Shown: positions 9,224 to 20,093 of the stretch, one piece after another
How the letters are laid out: each line of letters opens with the position of its first letter
Position numbering within the stretch: position 1 is the first letter of the stretch
Source: Rhizomys pruinosus
Lineage: Eukaryota; Chordata; Mammalia; Rodentia; Spalacidae
Assembly: GCA_009823505.1 (NCBI GenBank)
Contig: VZQC01005757.1
Location: 245,034 to 309,033, forward strand
Direction: 5' to 3'
Length of the DNA stretch: 64,000 nt
Program-made: the position numbers and the translations under genes
Notes under the pieces: model-generated
Seen by the model: only the letters and a program-made list of their open reading frames with translations
Told to the model about the DNA's origin: nothing
Databases searched by the model: none

Positions 9224-10908
9224 TCCATTGTGCTTGAGTGTTCCTAGATTGATTAAAATCTGAATGTAAAAGTCCCATATTCAGGCCAATGTTGGCCAGT
9301 ACTCAGTTCATATTAGGGCCAGATCTGGATCAAAAGTTGAAGTGAGTTTGGTTGGTTTAAGGTTTTTAATTTAAGTTCCTTTAGGTTTGGCCAGAGGCAA
9401 CCCCAAGGCATGTCTTTTGGAGTATATAATCAATCGCTTTTGGGTGCCCAGATTCGAGGGGTTTGGTCAGGATTTGGCACAGTGGGCAGGTGTTCAGAAA
9501 CCCGGTCAGCTCCCTGAATGGGTTCCTGGATCCTCATTGGGGGCAGCTCAGTGGGAGTGTATTCTGAAGCCTGTCAGTGGCCCCCGGTGGATAGACTACC
9601 CAGAACCCAGTAATTTGGAACCCCTAGTAGGAGACAAGTTAAGTGGAGTGGAGTTAGTGCCAGCTCTCCAGGGTGGCCCCTGGCGTTGGGAGTGACTATG
9701 TTGGGCCTGGCATTTAGCATGGGGAATACCCAAGCCTCCTATATATCAGGGTATCAAAAGAATACAGAGTCCTCTGGTGGTGCCCTTCAAGCATCCAAAC
9801 CACTGCTGGGTCTCTTGGAAGGCTCTTGGAGCCTCCTGGATCTAATGAGAGAGCCCAGTGGGAGGACTTTCTGGGCCCCCAAGCTTCTGAGTCTTAAGAC
9901 TATGGGGGGAGGAGGCCCCTGGGAATCCACAGACCTGGTCAGTGGTACAGCCAAGTCAGGTCTAGGGGATTACTTTGTCTCCTGTGGTGATGTGATGAAT
10001 GTGCAGGCAAAGAAAATGGAAAGTAGTTTCCCTACCCAGAGGTCTGGCTAGCTCTGGAAGAGAGAGGAGTTTGGAGAGCTTTAGAGGGAGTAGGGAAGGG
10101 TGAGGAGGAGAGCCAAAGAGTAACTCTGAGAAAAAGGCTGTTCTACTCATACCTAGGAGCTCAACCTAGAGTGCCAATACGACCTCAAGACAAGATGCCT
10201 GTACCCGAGGACTTAAGGGGTCCCTGGTCTTGACTGGGGGCTGTCTTGACTATTAGTAGGCTGAGAGGGCACCCATGGTCTTGGCAGGTCAAGTCCCAGG
10301 ATTGGAAGATGTGGCAGTGATTGGAATTTCTTTTGAATGGACTGGCCCTGGAAGGTGGAGCCACAGATCCAGCCACCCATCCAGACCAGCCAGCTCCTCT
10401 AATGGAGGGGCTAAGGGCTCATAAGTGGAGGGTGCCAGTGAACAGCCCTCTCTTTCTTCTGCAGGGGCCATGTCCTGGGGAATGTGATGGGGAGCGCCGA
10501 AAGGACACTGCTGGTCATGATTTCCCCCATTTGCTCTGCAAGAAAACCCATTAAACTCTATATACTCCCCTAAACTGAAGTTTTTAGAATGTCTGCTCCT
10601 CTGTCCATCTTTGGGCCTGTGGGGCAGGGGAAGAGGTGGGCTCGAGATGGCCACCGGGTAGTACCACCTTCGAATGAGCTTGTGTGCTGCTCTCCCAGGA
10701 AGGAAAGCTTTCTGCAACAGGAGAGAACAATAGAAAAGTGAAAGCAGTTGAGTGTGATGTCTGGGTAGGTCTGCCTGGCAGACTCAGCCAGGGTATCAGA
10801 TGCTCATCAATCACCAAGGCCGAGTCACCCAGCACTTTGGCAAGGGTTGACAGAAGGTCAGGACCCCTGGGGTGGGCTCCTCAAACTCTTTCCTGTTAGG
10901 CCACGAGA
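9224..10908. other. internal remnant of older LTR element
   Basis: GC-richer than its surroundings. Several frames of 60-140 codons are open on both strands, but none shows a retroviral enzyme motif. A plus-strand ATG at 9719 gives MGNTQA, a possible Gag-type myristoylation start, and the following 110 codons are open without a recognisable matrix fold. I regard the region as decayed gag/leader sequence of an old element, family unknown. Confidence 0.4.
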
Positions 10909-11345
10909 TGTTAGATTAAATGTTTATTTATTTTGGAGAAGAAAAAGGATGAAGTTTCATGTTAGGAAATAAGAAGCAGAGCCAGACCTGCAACAGGTGA
11001 GGAATGACTATGCAGCAAGAGGACAGAGCAACTTCTCCCCTGCAGAAAGAAGCTCCTCTACCGCCTTGGTAGGGGTGGACAGTAGGTTGTATTTCCCTTT
11101 GGGCCCAGCTGGAATGTGTTTGCTGCTGAGGCCTGGTGTCTTTACATAATTGAAAGCCTTTTGTTGATTACTTCCCAAGCTGAGCAAGCCAGTACCTCAA
11201 TGCCCTAAGAAGACAGGTTGTTTCCACAAGCAGTCTGCCTCCATCCTCGTAGTGACTGGTTGATAAGGCTTCAGCAAGGCTAGACAGCCAGTTTAGGGCC
11301 ATTTGGCCATTTCAAGGGATTTATGACCCTATCTATGGCTTCCTT
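10909..11345. repeat. LTR-like direct repeat, copy B of older element
   Basis: Direct repeat of about 3764-4215. Left edge possibly TG at 10909, right edge possibly 'tttaca' near 11353. Numerous differences from copy A. Confidence 0.6.
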
Positions 11346-11504
11346 AAGTTTACAGCTTCTCTACTAGTTACACATTAACAATCACCAAACTTGAAACCCT
11401 TTGAGTACTTTACCAAGTTATTATGAGACTGAATTAAGTATGGACAATTCTAGTCAATTTGCTTGAATTTTATCAATTGGTGCAAACAAAACAAAATTTT
11501 ATGA

Positions 11505-11738
11505 AGTATGTATGTATGTATGTATGTATGTATGTATGTGTTTGTTTGTTTTCTCTCTTTCTCACTTTCTTTCTCTCTCTTTATGCCACATGTGTTGGGG
11601 ACACTTCTGAGACCAGAAAAGGGTGTCAGATCTCCTGGAGATACAAGCCATGCTAGGCTACTGGATATGGATGCTGGGAACTGAACTCAAGTCTTCTGGA
11701 AGAGCACTCTTAACCACTGAACCATCTTTCTAGTCCCC
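11505..11738 (-). mobile_element. B2 SINE (antisense) with (GTAT)n tail
   Basis: (GTAT)n at 11505-11538 and a CT-rich stretch stand where the B2 tail is. The antisense head ends 'agcactcttaaccactgaaccatctttctag'. Old and diverged in the middle. Confidence 0.8.
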
Positions 11739-12940
11739 CTCTCCACCCAAAGAGCATTTTTAAAGGGACAAATTCCTTCCTTATATGAAATGAATTCTAC
11801 GTCTTTGTTTTCCTTCCTGATCTGCCTTCCTGAATCCTACCTATCAAGTCAGTCTTTCCTCATTCACTTTTGTTCTGAAAGCAGTTGAAGCCATTCAGTT
11901 GTATCTTCTTAAGTCTTCTGTAAGTACAACACCAATTTTCCACTCACTACTATTAAAAGCTTTTGTTGCATAATCTTTGTCATTGTTGAGTCCATTGTTG
12001 ACATCCTTGTCATGCCTTTGGTACTCATGTCTGGATAAATTATTTCCTTTCTCTATTGTGTTAGAGAATTAACAAGGAAGGACTGTAAGGACTGTGTCAC
12101 TTCAGGAGCTCCACTTACACTTCCTGCTGCAAACTGGCTTAGCATGGGTGTGTACAATCACTTTGCTCCATTCAACACTCCAGTGTGGACCATGGACAAA
12201 AAGTCACACCTATAATGTGAGATGCTTCTAGAAGATGGAAAAATAGTGAATTATCCTCAAGTGCTTCCAGAAAGGAATGTACTTCTACGAGTGCCTTGAT
12301 CTCACCTAGCATATAACTGCAGATATAGGGACTCAGTGGTACACACTGGAACGTTCAAGCAGACAACACCATGGGTGTTCCACCTATTTCCCAGTAGGAA
12401 TAGCTTAACAATATTTAGGATTTCTGGGTGTGAGACTGTGAGCATCTGTAATTTTAATGTCTACTGCCAATTTGCTTTCTGACAAGGCCATAATAACTCG
12501 TAGGTCTGCCAGCAATGCACAGCAGTGTGGTTCTCTAATTTTGACCACAATGTGGTCAGTTTATATTTGCTAACACAGTAGATTAGAAAGTGGTCATTTG
12601 TGTTTCCTTGATCATTACTAAGCCTTACCACAGTTCAGTGTTCATTGGATATTTATAGATATGCCAGTCACTTTTGGTGCTTTTTCCACTTTTATAGTTT
12701 TTAATTAGAAAACAAAGCAAATGCCCTCAATCTGTAGGCAGCATGCTGCTTAGTAATAATTTGTTGATTATTGGTAAATGTTTTCTCTTGTATTATCCCT
12801 TGATATATTTTTTTCTAACTTGAAATAATAATTTTAGAATTGTGCTCATGGTTTCCTGGCTTTTTGGCCAAGAAGAAAAAAGCTATGGCACAATACAGGT
12901 GTTCCCAAGCAATCCTCACTCGGTTTCTCCATGTTTGCTC
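11739..12940. other. non-coding stretch, nothing recognised
   Basis: Mixed-composition sequence without a credible coding frame. The part around 12270-12660 may be an old L1 3' region, but I cannot support it. Confidence 0.4.
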
Positions 12941-12944
12941 TCTA

Positions 12945-13165
12945 AAAAAAGATTTATTTATTGTTATTTTATGTGTATGACTGTTTATCTCCATGAATAT
13001 GTGTGCACCAGGCCTGGTGCCTAACGAGGCCAGAGGAGGACATTGGATTTCTGGAACTTGTGTTGCAGACAGTTATGAGCTGCCATATTTGGGTGCTGGG
13101 AATGGAACCTGGGCCTTCTACAAGGGGAGCAAGTGCTCTTAACTACTGAGTCACCCCCCCACCCC
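12945..13165 (-). mobile_element. B2 SINE (antisense), old
   Basis: 'gatttatttattgttattttatgtgtatgactg' tail, 'gctgggaatggaacctgggcc' B-box antisense, 'gtgctcttaactactgagtca' A-box antisense. Confidence 0.88.
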
Positions 13166-13300
13166 TGCAGTGTTAACACTTTACATTGCTGTGATACATT
13201 TCTCACAATTAATGAGCAAATTTTGATAAATCATTGTTAACTGAAGTCCATACTTGATTCATATCTTATTATTTTTCCTAATATAGCTTCTCTTTAAAAT

Positions 13301-13565
13301 GGGCTGGAGAGATGGCCTAGCGGTTAAGAGTGCCGACCGCTCTTGCAGAGGACCCAGGTTCGATCCCCAGCATCCACATGGCGGCCGAGAGCCGTCTGAA
13401 ACTCCAATTCCAGGAGAACTCCAGTTCCAGGGGAATCCGACACCCTCTTCTGACCTCCGCGGCATTGCACGACACAGGTGCACAGACTTGCACGCAGACA
13501 GTACATTCATACACATAAATAAATAAATAAAATTAATTAAAAAATAAAAAAAAATAAAAAATAAA
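13301..13565 (+). mobile_element. B2 SINE, 17-bp-duplication subfamily
   Basis: Starts 'gggctggagagatggcc', with A box 'ggttaagagtgcc' and B box 'ggttcgatcc'. It contains the internal tandem pair aactccaattccaggag (13400-13416) and aactccagttccagggg (13417-13433), then an AATAAA-type A-rich tail. The polymerase III boxes are intact, so it looks young. Confidence 0.95.
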
Positions 13566-13574
13566 ATTTTTTAA

Positions 13575-13690
13575 AGTTTATGCCAAGCATGGTGGTATAA
13601 GCCATTAATCCCAAAACACAGGAGACAGAGGCAGATGGTCTCTATGAGTTTTTAGAGGTATGTGCTATCTCAAAAAGAAAAGAAAACAAA
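13575..13690 (+). mobile_element. degraded B1 SINE
   Basis: 'gccaagcatggtggtataagccattaatccc' and 'ggagacagaggcagatgg' mark a B1 head. The distal half is scrambled. Confidence 0.65.
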
Positions 13691-13728
13691 ACTATTAAAA
13701 TTTATTTTGTGTGTGCATGTATGTGTAC

Positions 13729-13772
<44 letters not shown>

Positions 13773-13935
13773 ATTGTGTATGTGTGTTGGCCAGAGGTCC
13801 ATATCAAGTGTCTTCTATTGTTTTCCACTTAATGAGACAGCTCTCACTGAACTTAGAGCTCTCACTAATGTAGCACAAATCCTTGGCTAGCCACCCCAGA
13901 GATTCGCCTATTTCTGTAGTCCTGGGAAGAACATA
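13691..13935 (-). mobile_element. old tRNA/B1-type SINE with (TG)n
   Basis: A (TG)n tract at 13730-13768 is followed by text resembling the antisense of B4/B3-type SINEs ('ggccagaggtcc', 'gagattcgcctatttctgtagtcctggg'). Family assignment is weak. Confidence 0.5.
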
Positions 13936-15119
13936 CACAGGGCACTAGGTTTCCTTTTCTTTAACTGAGGATTTGTTCAACTCATACAATGGTTCCCAAT
14001 CAAACCCAATCCCCCATGCTCCAACCCCCATCAGAACTCATGGATTATAACATTCAAGCTGAGCCCTATCCAGTCAAGTTCCCAAATCCAGATGTCCTTC
14101 TGTGCAAATAGATGCACTGGACTCTAGTCAGCATAAAAAGGAATCCTAGATAAGGCATACTCTTCCTCACCCAACAGTACTCAGTCTATTATAGTTCTCA
14201 GTCCAGGGTCAGTCCCCCACCCATTTTTCTTGCTCTGCTTTGAGACCATGTCCCCATTGGGATGGGTCCCATGCCTGATGTCAACATTGCCACAAGTTTA
14301 CATATGAAAGCTTATAGTTGATTGTAAGCCACTGCTTCTCTGTGTTCATACGCCAGCCCTGGCTCTTCCACTCTTCCACAATGATCCCTGAGCTGTGGGT
14401 ATGTGAGGTTTAATATAGGGCTCCATCCAGGGATGCACACCCCGGAGGCTCCCACTCTTTGAAGCTTGACTAGTCGTGGCCTTCCATTTGCATCGTACTC
14501 CATTATGTAAGGAAACTTTACTGGTGAGAAGTGAAGGATGTCCTCGTTTTCTTTCTGCCCCTCATTCTGCATGTAGATATTCAACTGTAGACGTGTCTCC
14601 TAAGAATGGGGATTATTCAGATGTTCTAGGTCTGACCAGTGCAGGGTGGCCTCCATCTGTTGCAGAGTAGCTTTCATGATAAGTGGGGTACAATATGCTT
14701 GTCTGTAAATATAAAATTCCTTAGTGTATGGTAAGGAATTTCATTTGTCTAGAGATGTGACACTGATAGGCTTTCCCTAGGCTCTATGTCCCTCCAGCCC
14801 TGTGCATTTGGCTGAGTTTATAGTGGCTCTCATGGGTTCACTTCCATTAAGAAGTTTCTGAGTCCAATTAGATAGCTGTTGACCATCCCCCAGACAACAG
14901 TGCCTCTACTGCACCAATAGAGGTAGTTTGCTGTGCAGCTCATCATGGGTTTTAGGTTTTGGGGATGGATTGTACCATTGATTGATGTTCTCCCTTAGCA
15001 GTGTGCACATTGTCAGTATTATGAACACTTAACTTCAAGTAGGAGGGTTCCTGGTTAGTTCCTGTTCCATTAATTTAAGCCTTATCCCTGAATCATATCC
15101 TGTTCTGAACAGTAGGGTC

Positions 15120-15255
15120 CAATTTTTTTTTTGTCTTTTTCGAGACAGGGTCTCCCTGTAGCCCCAGCTGTCCTGGAACTTGCTCTGTAGACCAGCTGGC
15201 CTTGAACTCACAAAGATCCACCTGCCTCTGCTTCCCAAGTGCTAGGATTCCAGCG
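15120..15255 (-). mobile_element. B1 SINE (antisense)
   Basis: T-run, 'gagacagggtctccctgtag', 'tagaccagctggccttgaac', 'cccaagtgctaggatt'. Inserted in the old L1 3'UTR. Confidence 0.93.
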
Positions 15256-16045
15256 GGTCTTATATTTTTAGTTCTGGTAGCTAATCAAGAGCTGTGAAAA
15301 TAGCCTGCTTTGTTTTGAGAATCACTTGGATCACTCTCACCAACCATTCAAAGGGAGATATCCTCCATCTTGGACTGTGTTCCCTGCCACACAGCCACCA
15401 GCTTGCATCACCCATGCACTAATGTATAGATAGTGTATGTGAATTTCTCATGGGGTCTCAGGGGCATCACATTACACTCTGGGTTTCTTAGTCTCTCAGG
15501 GTCCAATCATCTCTATTTTTCTTCTTCTTTTCCCATGCCTCTCCTCCCTCCCCAGCATCCCCATCATCCCCACCCTCCCCCTCTCCTGACCTCCTCCACC
15601 TCCCACAATGCCCTCCATTTATCTCCCCCACATCCCCTCCTAATCCAACATCCCCACCCTCTGGACCTCTCCCCAGTAACATCTGTCTCTTACTGTCCCA
15701 GTTTCAGGATATTTCTTTTCCTTTACTTCCATGTACCTTTTCCAATTTCTTGGCTCCTGGTATCATATCAAGATAGATGCTCATGTAAGGGGATTGGTGC
15801 TATAATCCACAAATGAGGGAGAACATACATTGCCTGGTTTTCTGTCTTTGTGTAACTTCACTCAGAATAACATTTTCTAGGTCCATCCATTTACCTGCTA
15901 ATATACTACTGCTGAGTAATACTCCATTGTATAGTTGTGGGACATTTAGGTTATTCCCATTTCTTTGCTATTGTGAAGAGAGCAGCAACAAACATGGATG
16001 TAGAGGTATCTTTACAGTATGATGTGTCCTTTGGGTATATGCCAA

Positions 16046-16552
16046 TGTGTTGAGATGGGACTCTGTTTGGCTTGAGCACTGTGGGGCTCTGCATCCACCG
16101 TCTTGCAAGCTTCTTTGAGGAGCCAGGATAGGTGGATACCCTGCTCTCCAAGTGAGACCCCATACCCTATGGCCTCTCTTTTGATGTACTGGGCGGACAA
16201 AATGTCACACTTCCTAGTTACCAAAACACACCTGGGTGTTTCTTTGCCCCCGGTAAAAGCCATGTTGACTCACGCCTCTCTGACCCTCCTTCACATCCTC
16301 TGACCCCCATTTCTTCCCCAGAGCATGGTAGCTTTGGTATAAAAGCCTTTACGTATTGCCAAATAAACTGAGTTATTTCCCATGAAATTTCTCCCGGTCC
16401 AGTATTGGGTTTGTTTCTCTCTCTGGGATCTCCAGTACCTTCTCCCTCCCCCTTCCTGCAGCCCTTGGGACCTGGTGAGCTGTATGGCTGGAGGGCTTCA
16501 GGGAGTCTGCAGTCACTTGCAGTCCAGGGAGGAAGAACATCATAAGGCAACA
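16046..16552 (+). mobile_element. solo LTR, class I (gammaretrovirus-like)
   Basis: A 507-bp TGTG...AACA segment is inserted in the L1 ORF2. The 4-bp 'ccaa' stands immediately on both sides (16042-16045 and 16553-16556), the duplication size typical of gammaretroviral integrases. Plus-strand TATAAAA (16338-16344) and AATAAA (16362-16367) give LTR promoter and polyadenylation signals in the right order. No internal sequence remains, so it arose by LTR-LTR recombination. Confidence 0.82.
16338..16367 (+). promoter_or_regulatory. LTR TATA box and polyadenylation signal
   Basis: TATAAAA and AATAAA 18 bases apart within the solo LTR. Such close spacing implies a very short R region or an overlap of promoter and signal. 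Sequence motifs only. Confidence 0.5.
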
Positions 16553-16852
16553 CCAAGGAGTGGTATAACTGGGTCGTATTGTAGGTTCATTTTTAGTTTT
16601 CTGAGAGTTCCCCACACTGCCTTCCATAGTGACTGCACCAGCCTGCATTCCCACCAAGAGTGAATGAGTGTTCTTCTTTCCCACACACCCTTACCAGCAT
16701 CTTGTGTCCTTTGTTTTTGTGATCTTAGCCAGTCTGTTTTGGGTAAAGTGGTTTTTATTATTATTTTTTATTTTTTTTTAATCTTTTTTATTATTTTTTT
16801 AAGGGATTCACAATATAAGGGCACAGTTGTTTTCAGATCACATTGATGTTTC

Positions 16853-18471
16853 TCAGTTTGCCATACAACTATGTAATTGGTTGTATCTTTGTCTGGTTTG
16901 GTAATAAAGTGAAGATGGATTCATAGAAGGAATTTGGGAGAATTCCCTCTGTATACTTCTAAACAATTTCAGTAATAATGGTTGTAAGTCTTTTTGAAAT
17001 GTTTTATAGAATTCTGTCATGAAAACGTCTGGGCCTGGGCTCTTTTTAGTTGGGAGGTTTCTTATTACATCTTCAATTTCTTCATGTATTATGGGTCTGT
17101 TTAAGCTGTTGATCTCTTCTTGGTTGAGCTTTGGTGATTCCCTGGATTTCAGATATTCATCCATTTCTTCTAGGTTTTCAAACTTGGTAGAGTATAGGTT
17201 TTTGAAGTGTTCCCATATGATTTTCTGGATCTTTTCATTGTCTGTTGGGATATTTCCCTTTTCACCACGGATTGTACTGATTTGGAGTTGTTCCTTCTTT
17301 CTTTTGTTTAACTGGGCTAGAGGTCTGTGTATCTTGTTTATTCTTTCAAAGAACCAACTTTTGGACTCATTAATTTTTTGTATTGTTTTCTTTGTTTCTA
17401 TTTCATTGATTTCTGCTATGAGTATTGTTATTTCTTGCTCTCTGTTGCATTTAGGGTTTATCTGTTGTTGCCTCTCAAGTGCTTTTAGCTGCAGTGTTAG
17501 ATCATTCACTTTCTGTTTTTTTGTTGTGCTCTTTCTGTTTTTCTAATGTAGGCACCCAGGGCTATACATTCCCTCTTAGGACTGCTTTTAAGGTATTACA
17601 TAGGTTTTGTTGTGTTGTATTATCGTTGTCATTCAGTTCCAGGAATGCTTTTCTTTCTTTATCTCTTCCTTGACCCATTCATTATTCAAGAGTGTGCTGT
17701 TTAGTCTCCATGTGTTCTTGTAGGCAGTAGGGCTTATCCTGGTGTTGATATTGAGCTTTATTGAATTGTGGTCTGATAGAATGCATGAAATTATTTCAAT
17801 CTTTTTGTATTTGTGGAGGTTTCTTCAGTGTCCCAGTATGTGGTCAGTTTTGGAGAATGTTCCATGGGGTGCTGAGTAGAAAGTGTATTCTCTGGTATTA
17901 GGGTGGACTATTTGGTAGATATCTGTGAGGTCCATTTGGTGTATCATATTGTTCAGTTCAGATGTCTCTCTGTTCATTCTTTGTCCTGTTGACCTGTCCA
18001 AAGGGCTCAGTGGGGTATCGAAGTCCCCTACTATAAGTGTACTGGGGATAGTGTGTGACTTGTGGTCCTGGAGAATTGTCTTTATAAAGTTTGGTGCACC
18101 AGAGTTTGGTGCATATATATTCATAATTGTGAAATCTTCTTGGTCAATTGTTCCTTTGATCAAAATGTAATGGCCTTCTTTGTCTCTTCTGATTTCTTTT
18201 ACTTTGAAGTCTATTTTGTCTGATATTAAAATGGCAACACCTGCTTTCTTTTTGGTACCATTTACTTGGAATATTTTTTTTTCCATCCTTTCACTTTAGG
18301 GTGGTGCCTGCCCTTGAAGGTAAGATGTGTTTCTTGTAGACAGCATATGGATGGGTTCTGTTTCCTAATCCAATCTTCCGTTCTATGTCTTTTGATTGAG
18401 GAATTTAGTCCATTAATATTTAAGGTTATGATGGATAGGTTTGTGTTGCTTCCTTTTGCCTTATTATCCAT
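16853..18471 (-). pseudogene. L1 ORF2: endonuclease plus partial RT
   Basis: The endonuclease begins near 18471 (NINGLNS, QETH) and shifts frame near 18270 in an A8-10 run. It continues with NIYAPNSG, a GDF-D-T motif where the usual GDFNT Asn is Asp, and the SKTDH end near 17830. The RT N-terminal region (ESKSWFFERINKI, SPGPDVF) occupies 16853-17509. ORF2 normally nicks target DNA and reverse transcribes L1 RNA. Frameshift, the Asn-to-Asp change and loss of the RT core make this copy dead. Confidence 0.85.
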
Positions 18472-18512
18472 TTGTAGTTTTGGTTTAGGTTTCTACTTCT
18501 GCAGTTATGCTT

Positions 18513-19604
18513 TCATCGATTTCTCTTTCTAGGTGCCTGGGGATGGTTGCTCCTTTCTTCTGTCCTTTGGATTGCTTCAAGTATTCTCTGAAGGGTTGGT
18601 TTTCCAGACATGTATTCTTTCATCTTGTTTATGTCATGGAAGTTGTTTCTCTTTCCTTCAACTATAATCGACATTTTTGCTGGGTATAGTAACCTGGGTT
18701 GGCATCTATTGTCCTTTAATACTGGGAATGCTTTGCTCCACGTTCTTCTTGCTTTCATAGTTTGCACTGAGAAGTCAGTTGTAATTCTGATAGGTTTCCC
18801 CTTATAGGTCACTTGTTGTTTTTCTCTTGTGGCTTTAAGGATTTGTTTTTGTTTTGGGTGTCTAGTATTTTAAATATGATGTGGCATGGAGAGTTTCTTT
18901 TCTGATCTTGTCTGGAGTTCTATGTGCTTCTTGTATTTGTATTGGTTTGTCTTTTTTTTAGTTTGGGGAAGTTTTCATCTATTATTCTGTTGAAGATGTA
19001 ATCAATACCATTCTCTTGGGATTCTTCTCCTTTCTCTATTCCTATGATGTAGTTTGATCTTTTCATAGTGTCCCACAGTTCCTGGTTGTTCCACTTTTGT
19101 GTATTTTTTTTTTCATAATCTTTACTTGAAGTTTTTAGTTGTTCTGTGTTATCTTCCAGGTCTGATATTCTTTGTTCTGCTTCCTCCATTCTACTTCTGA
19201 GGCTTTTTCCATTCCTTTCCTCTTGATTGGATGAGTGTTTGATTTCCTTTTTCTTTTCTTCTTCTGATATCTTTAGTATTTCCACTTCCTTTTGGAGCTT
19301 CTCAATCTCTTCCTGTAGCTCTTTGCTACAGGTTGGTTTCCTTTTCTTTTTCAGCATGGGATCTTTTCAGTGTTTCCACTTCCTTCCAGAGTTTGTCATT
19401 CTCTCTCTCTAGTTCCTTCTTGAGTTTTTCATTCTCTTTTCTTAATTCTTTGATTTGCTCTTTATAATCTTGTACTTCTTTAAGTACGTTCACAATTGTA
19501 CTTCTAATACCTGTGTCCTGGGTCATCCCCAGGGGGATCCTACTGTAGGAATCTTCCATAGGGTTGGTAGAGCTTGGTGTGGAATTATCCTGCACCTTTC
19601 CCAT
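18513..19604 (-). pseudogene. L1 ORF1 (RNA-binding protein), frameshifted
   Basis: Three overlapping frames: the N-terminal part with an acidic/Lys coiled coil (19326-19604), the coiled coil to the start of the RNA recognition domain (18920-19357, including 'IIGIEKGEESQENG'), and the C-terminal domain (18513-18812, with FPVLKD and AKMSI). ORF1 proteins trimerise through the coiled coil and coat L1 RNA. Frameshifts near 19340 and 18870 break it. Confidence 0.82.
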
Positions 19605-20092
19605 GTTGTCTCTTCTTCATGTCCCTGGCATATGGGTTTCTCTTTGCCTGTATTCCAATGTGAATCCCAAATGCCTCTTCACTGTGTTGAAGGCTTGCTT
19701 TCCTTGCCTCCTTCAGATGCCTTTGTTGTTTGATTGATTTGTTTTTCTCCTTTTCTCCTTGCTTATGGAGTGTTTGTTGACTTGTCTAAGCTTTAGGCTT
19801 TCTATTGGAAGTCTGACTCTTCCCTTTCTGTTCTGAAGGTTCTCCAAAGAATCCACTTGGACACTCCTTCAGCAATCCCAGTTTGGGGGGGTTACCTGTG
19901 CTTCAGTTGGTCTTGGGAAATCCCTGATCTCAAGACTCACACAGGCCCACCTTTTATACCAGTTGGGAGGACAACTCCGCCCCCACAGCCACACAAGCCA
20001 ATCGAGACAATTAAATCCAACCAAAGGATCTGGCTGGTTGAAGCACCCAGCTCCTACCTGTGCTTCAGGTGGTCTTGGGAAATCCCCAATCC
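19605..20092 (-). promoter_or_regulatory. L1 5'UTR with two promoter monomer segments
   Basis: 'acctgtgcttcag' followed by 'tggtcttgggaaatccc' occurs at 19893 and again at 20056, 163 bases apart, in GC-richer sequence directly 5' of ORF1. Muroid L1s use tandem monomers of about this size as promoters, so I read these as one full and one partial monomer. Confidence 0.65.
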
Positions 20093-20093
20093 A

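Larger units (their letters stand above)
3764..11345. mobile_element. older LTR element, split by a nested provirus
   Basis: Two related segments of about 420 bases lie in direct orientation at about 3764-4215 and 10909-11345. Both carry 'agtttcatgtta', 'gccagacctgcaacaggtgaggaatg' and 'ggccatttggccatttcaagggatttatgacc'. With the inner provirus removed they enclose about 2.6 kb. I read them as the LTRs of an old element. Orientation is unresolved: an Env-tail-like peptide on the minus strand (4463-4640) suggests antisense, but an AATAAA in plus (4198) and a short plus-strand frame beginning MGNTQA at 9719 (Gag-like myristoylation start) suggest sense. No intact gene remains. Confidence 0.6.
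15770..16750 (-). pseudogene. old L1 ORF2, C-terminal part
   Basis: Minus-strand translation gives the familiar L1 ORF2 tail (segments around the 'YSCKDTSYCKDTST...MFVAALFTIAKKW' kind near 15951-16040 and the GGN(V) 'HSLLVGMQ' type near 16620-16680). Stops and the solo LTR interrupt it. Not functional. Confidence 0.75.
16752..20093 (-). mobile_element. younger L1 with 5'UTR, internally deleted, nested
   Basis: The left side has the antisense poly-A (T-rich 16752-16800) and a short 3'UTR piece. ORF2 then begins abruptly in the reverse transcriptase, followed by endonuclease, ORF1 and 5'UTR up to 20092. 'gtaaagtgg' followed by T/C and TTTTA occurs on both sides (16743 and 20094), a target duplication inside the old L1. 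The 5' end seems complete while the second half of ORF2 is missing, so an internal deletion removed the RT C-terminal half and Cys-rich region. Confidence 0.82.

Noticed and set aside
13301..13380. tRNA gene
   Set aside because: The A and B boxes and the 'ggttcgatcc' motif belong to B2 SINE heads; the rest does not fold as a tRNA. The same holds for the other B2 copies.
13317..13530. Small frames over B2 elements (also at 48499-48760, 50574-50852, 59084-59391)
   Set aside because: The same peptides recur at every B2 copy. They are SINE shadows.
15433..15816. Pro/His-rich 127-codon frame
   Set aside because: Pyrimidine-rich old L1 3'UTR (antisense of the purine tract), not a gene.
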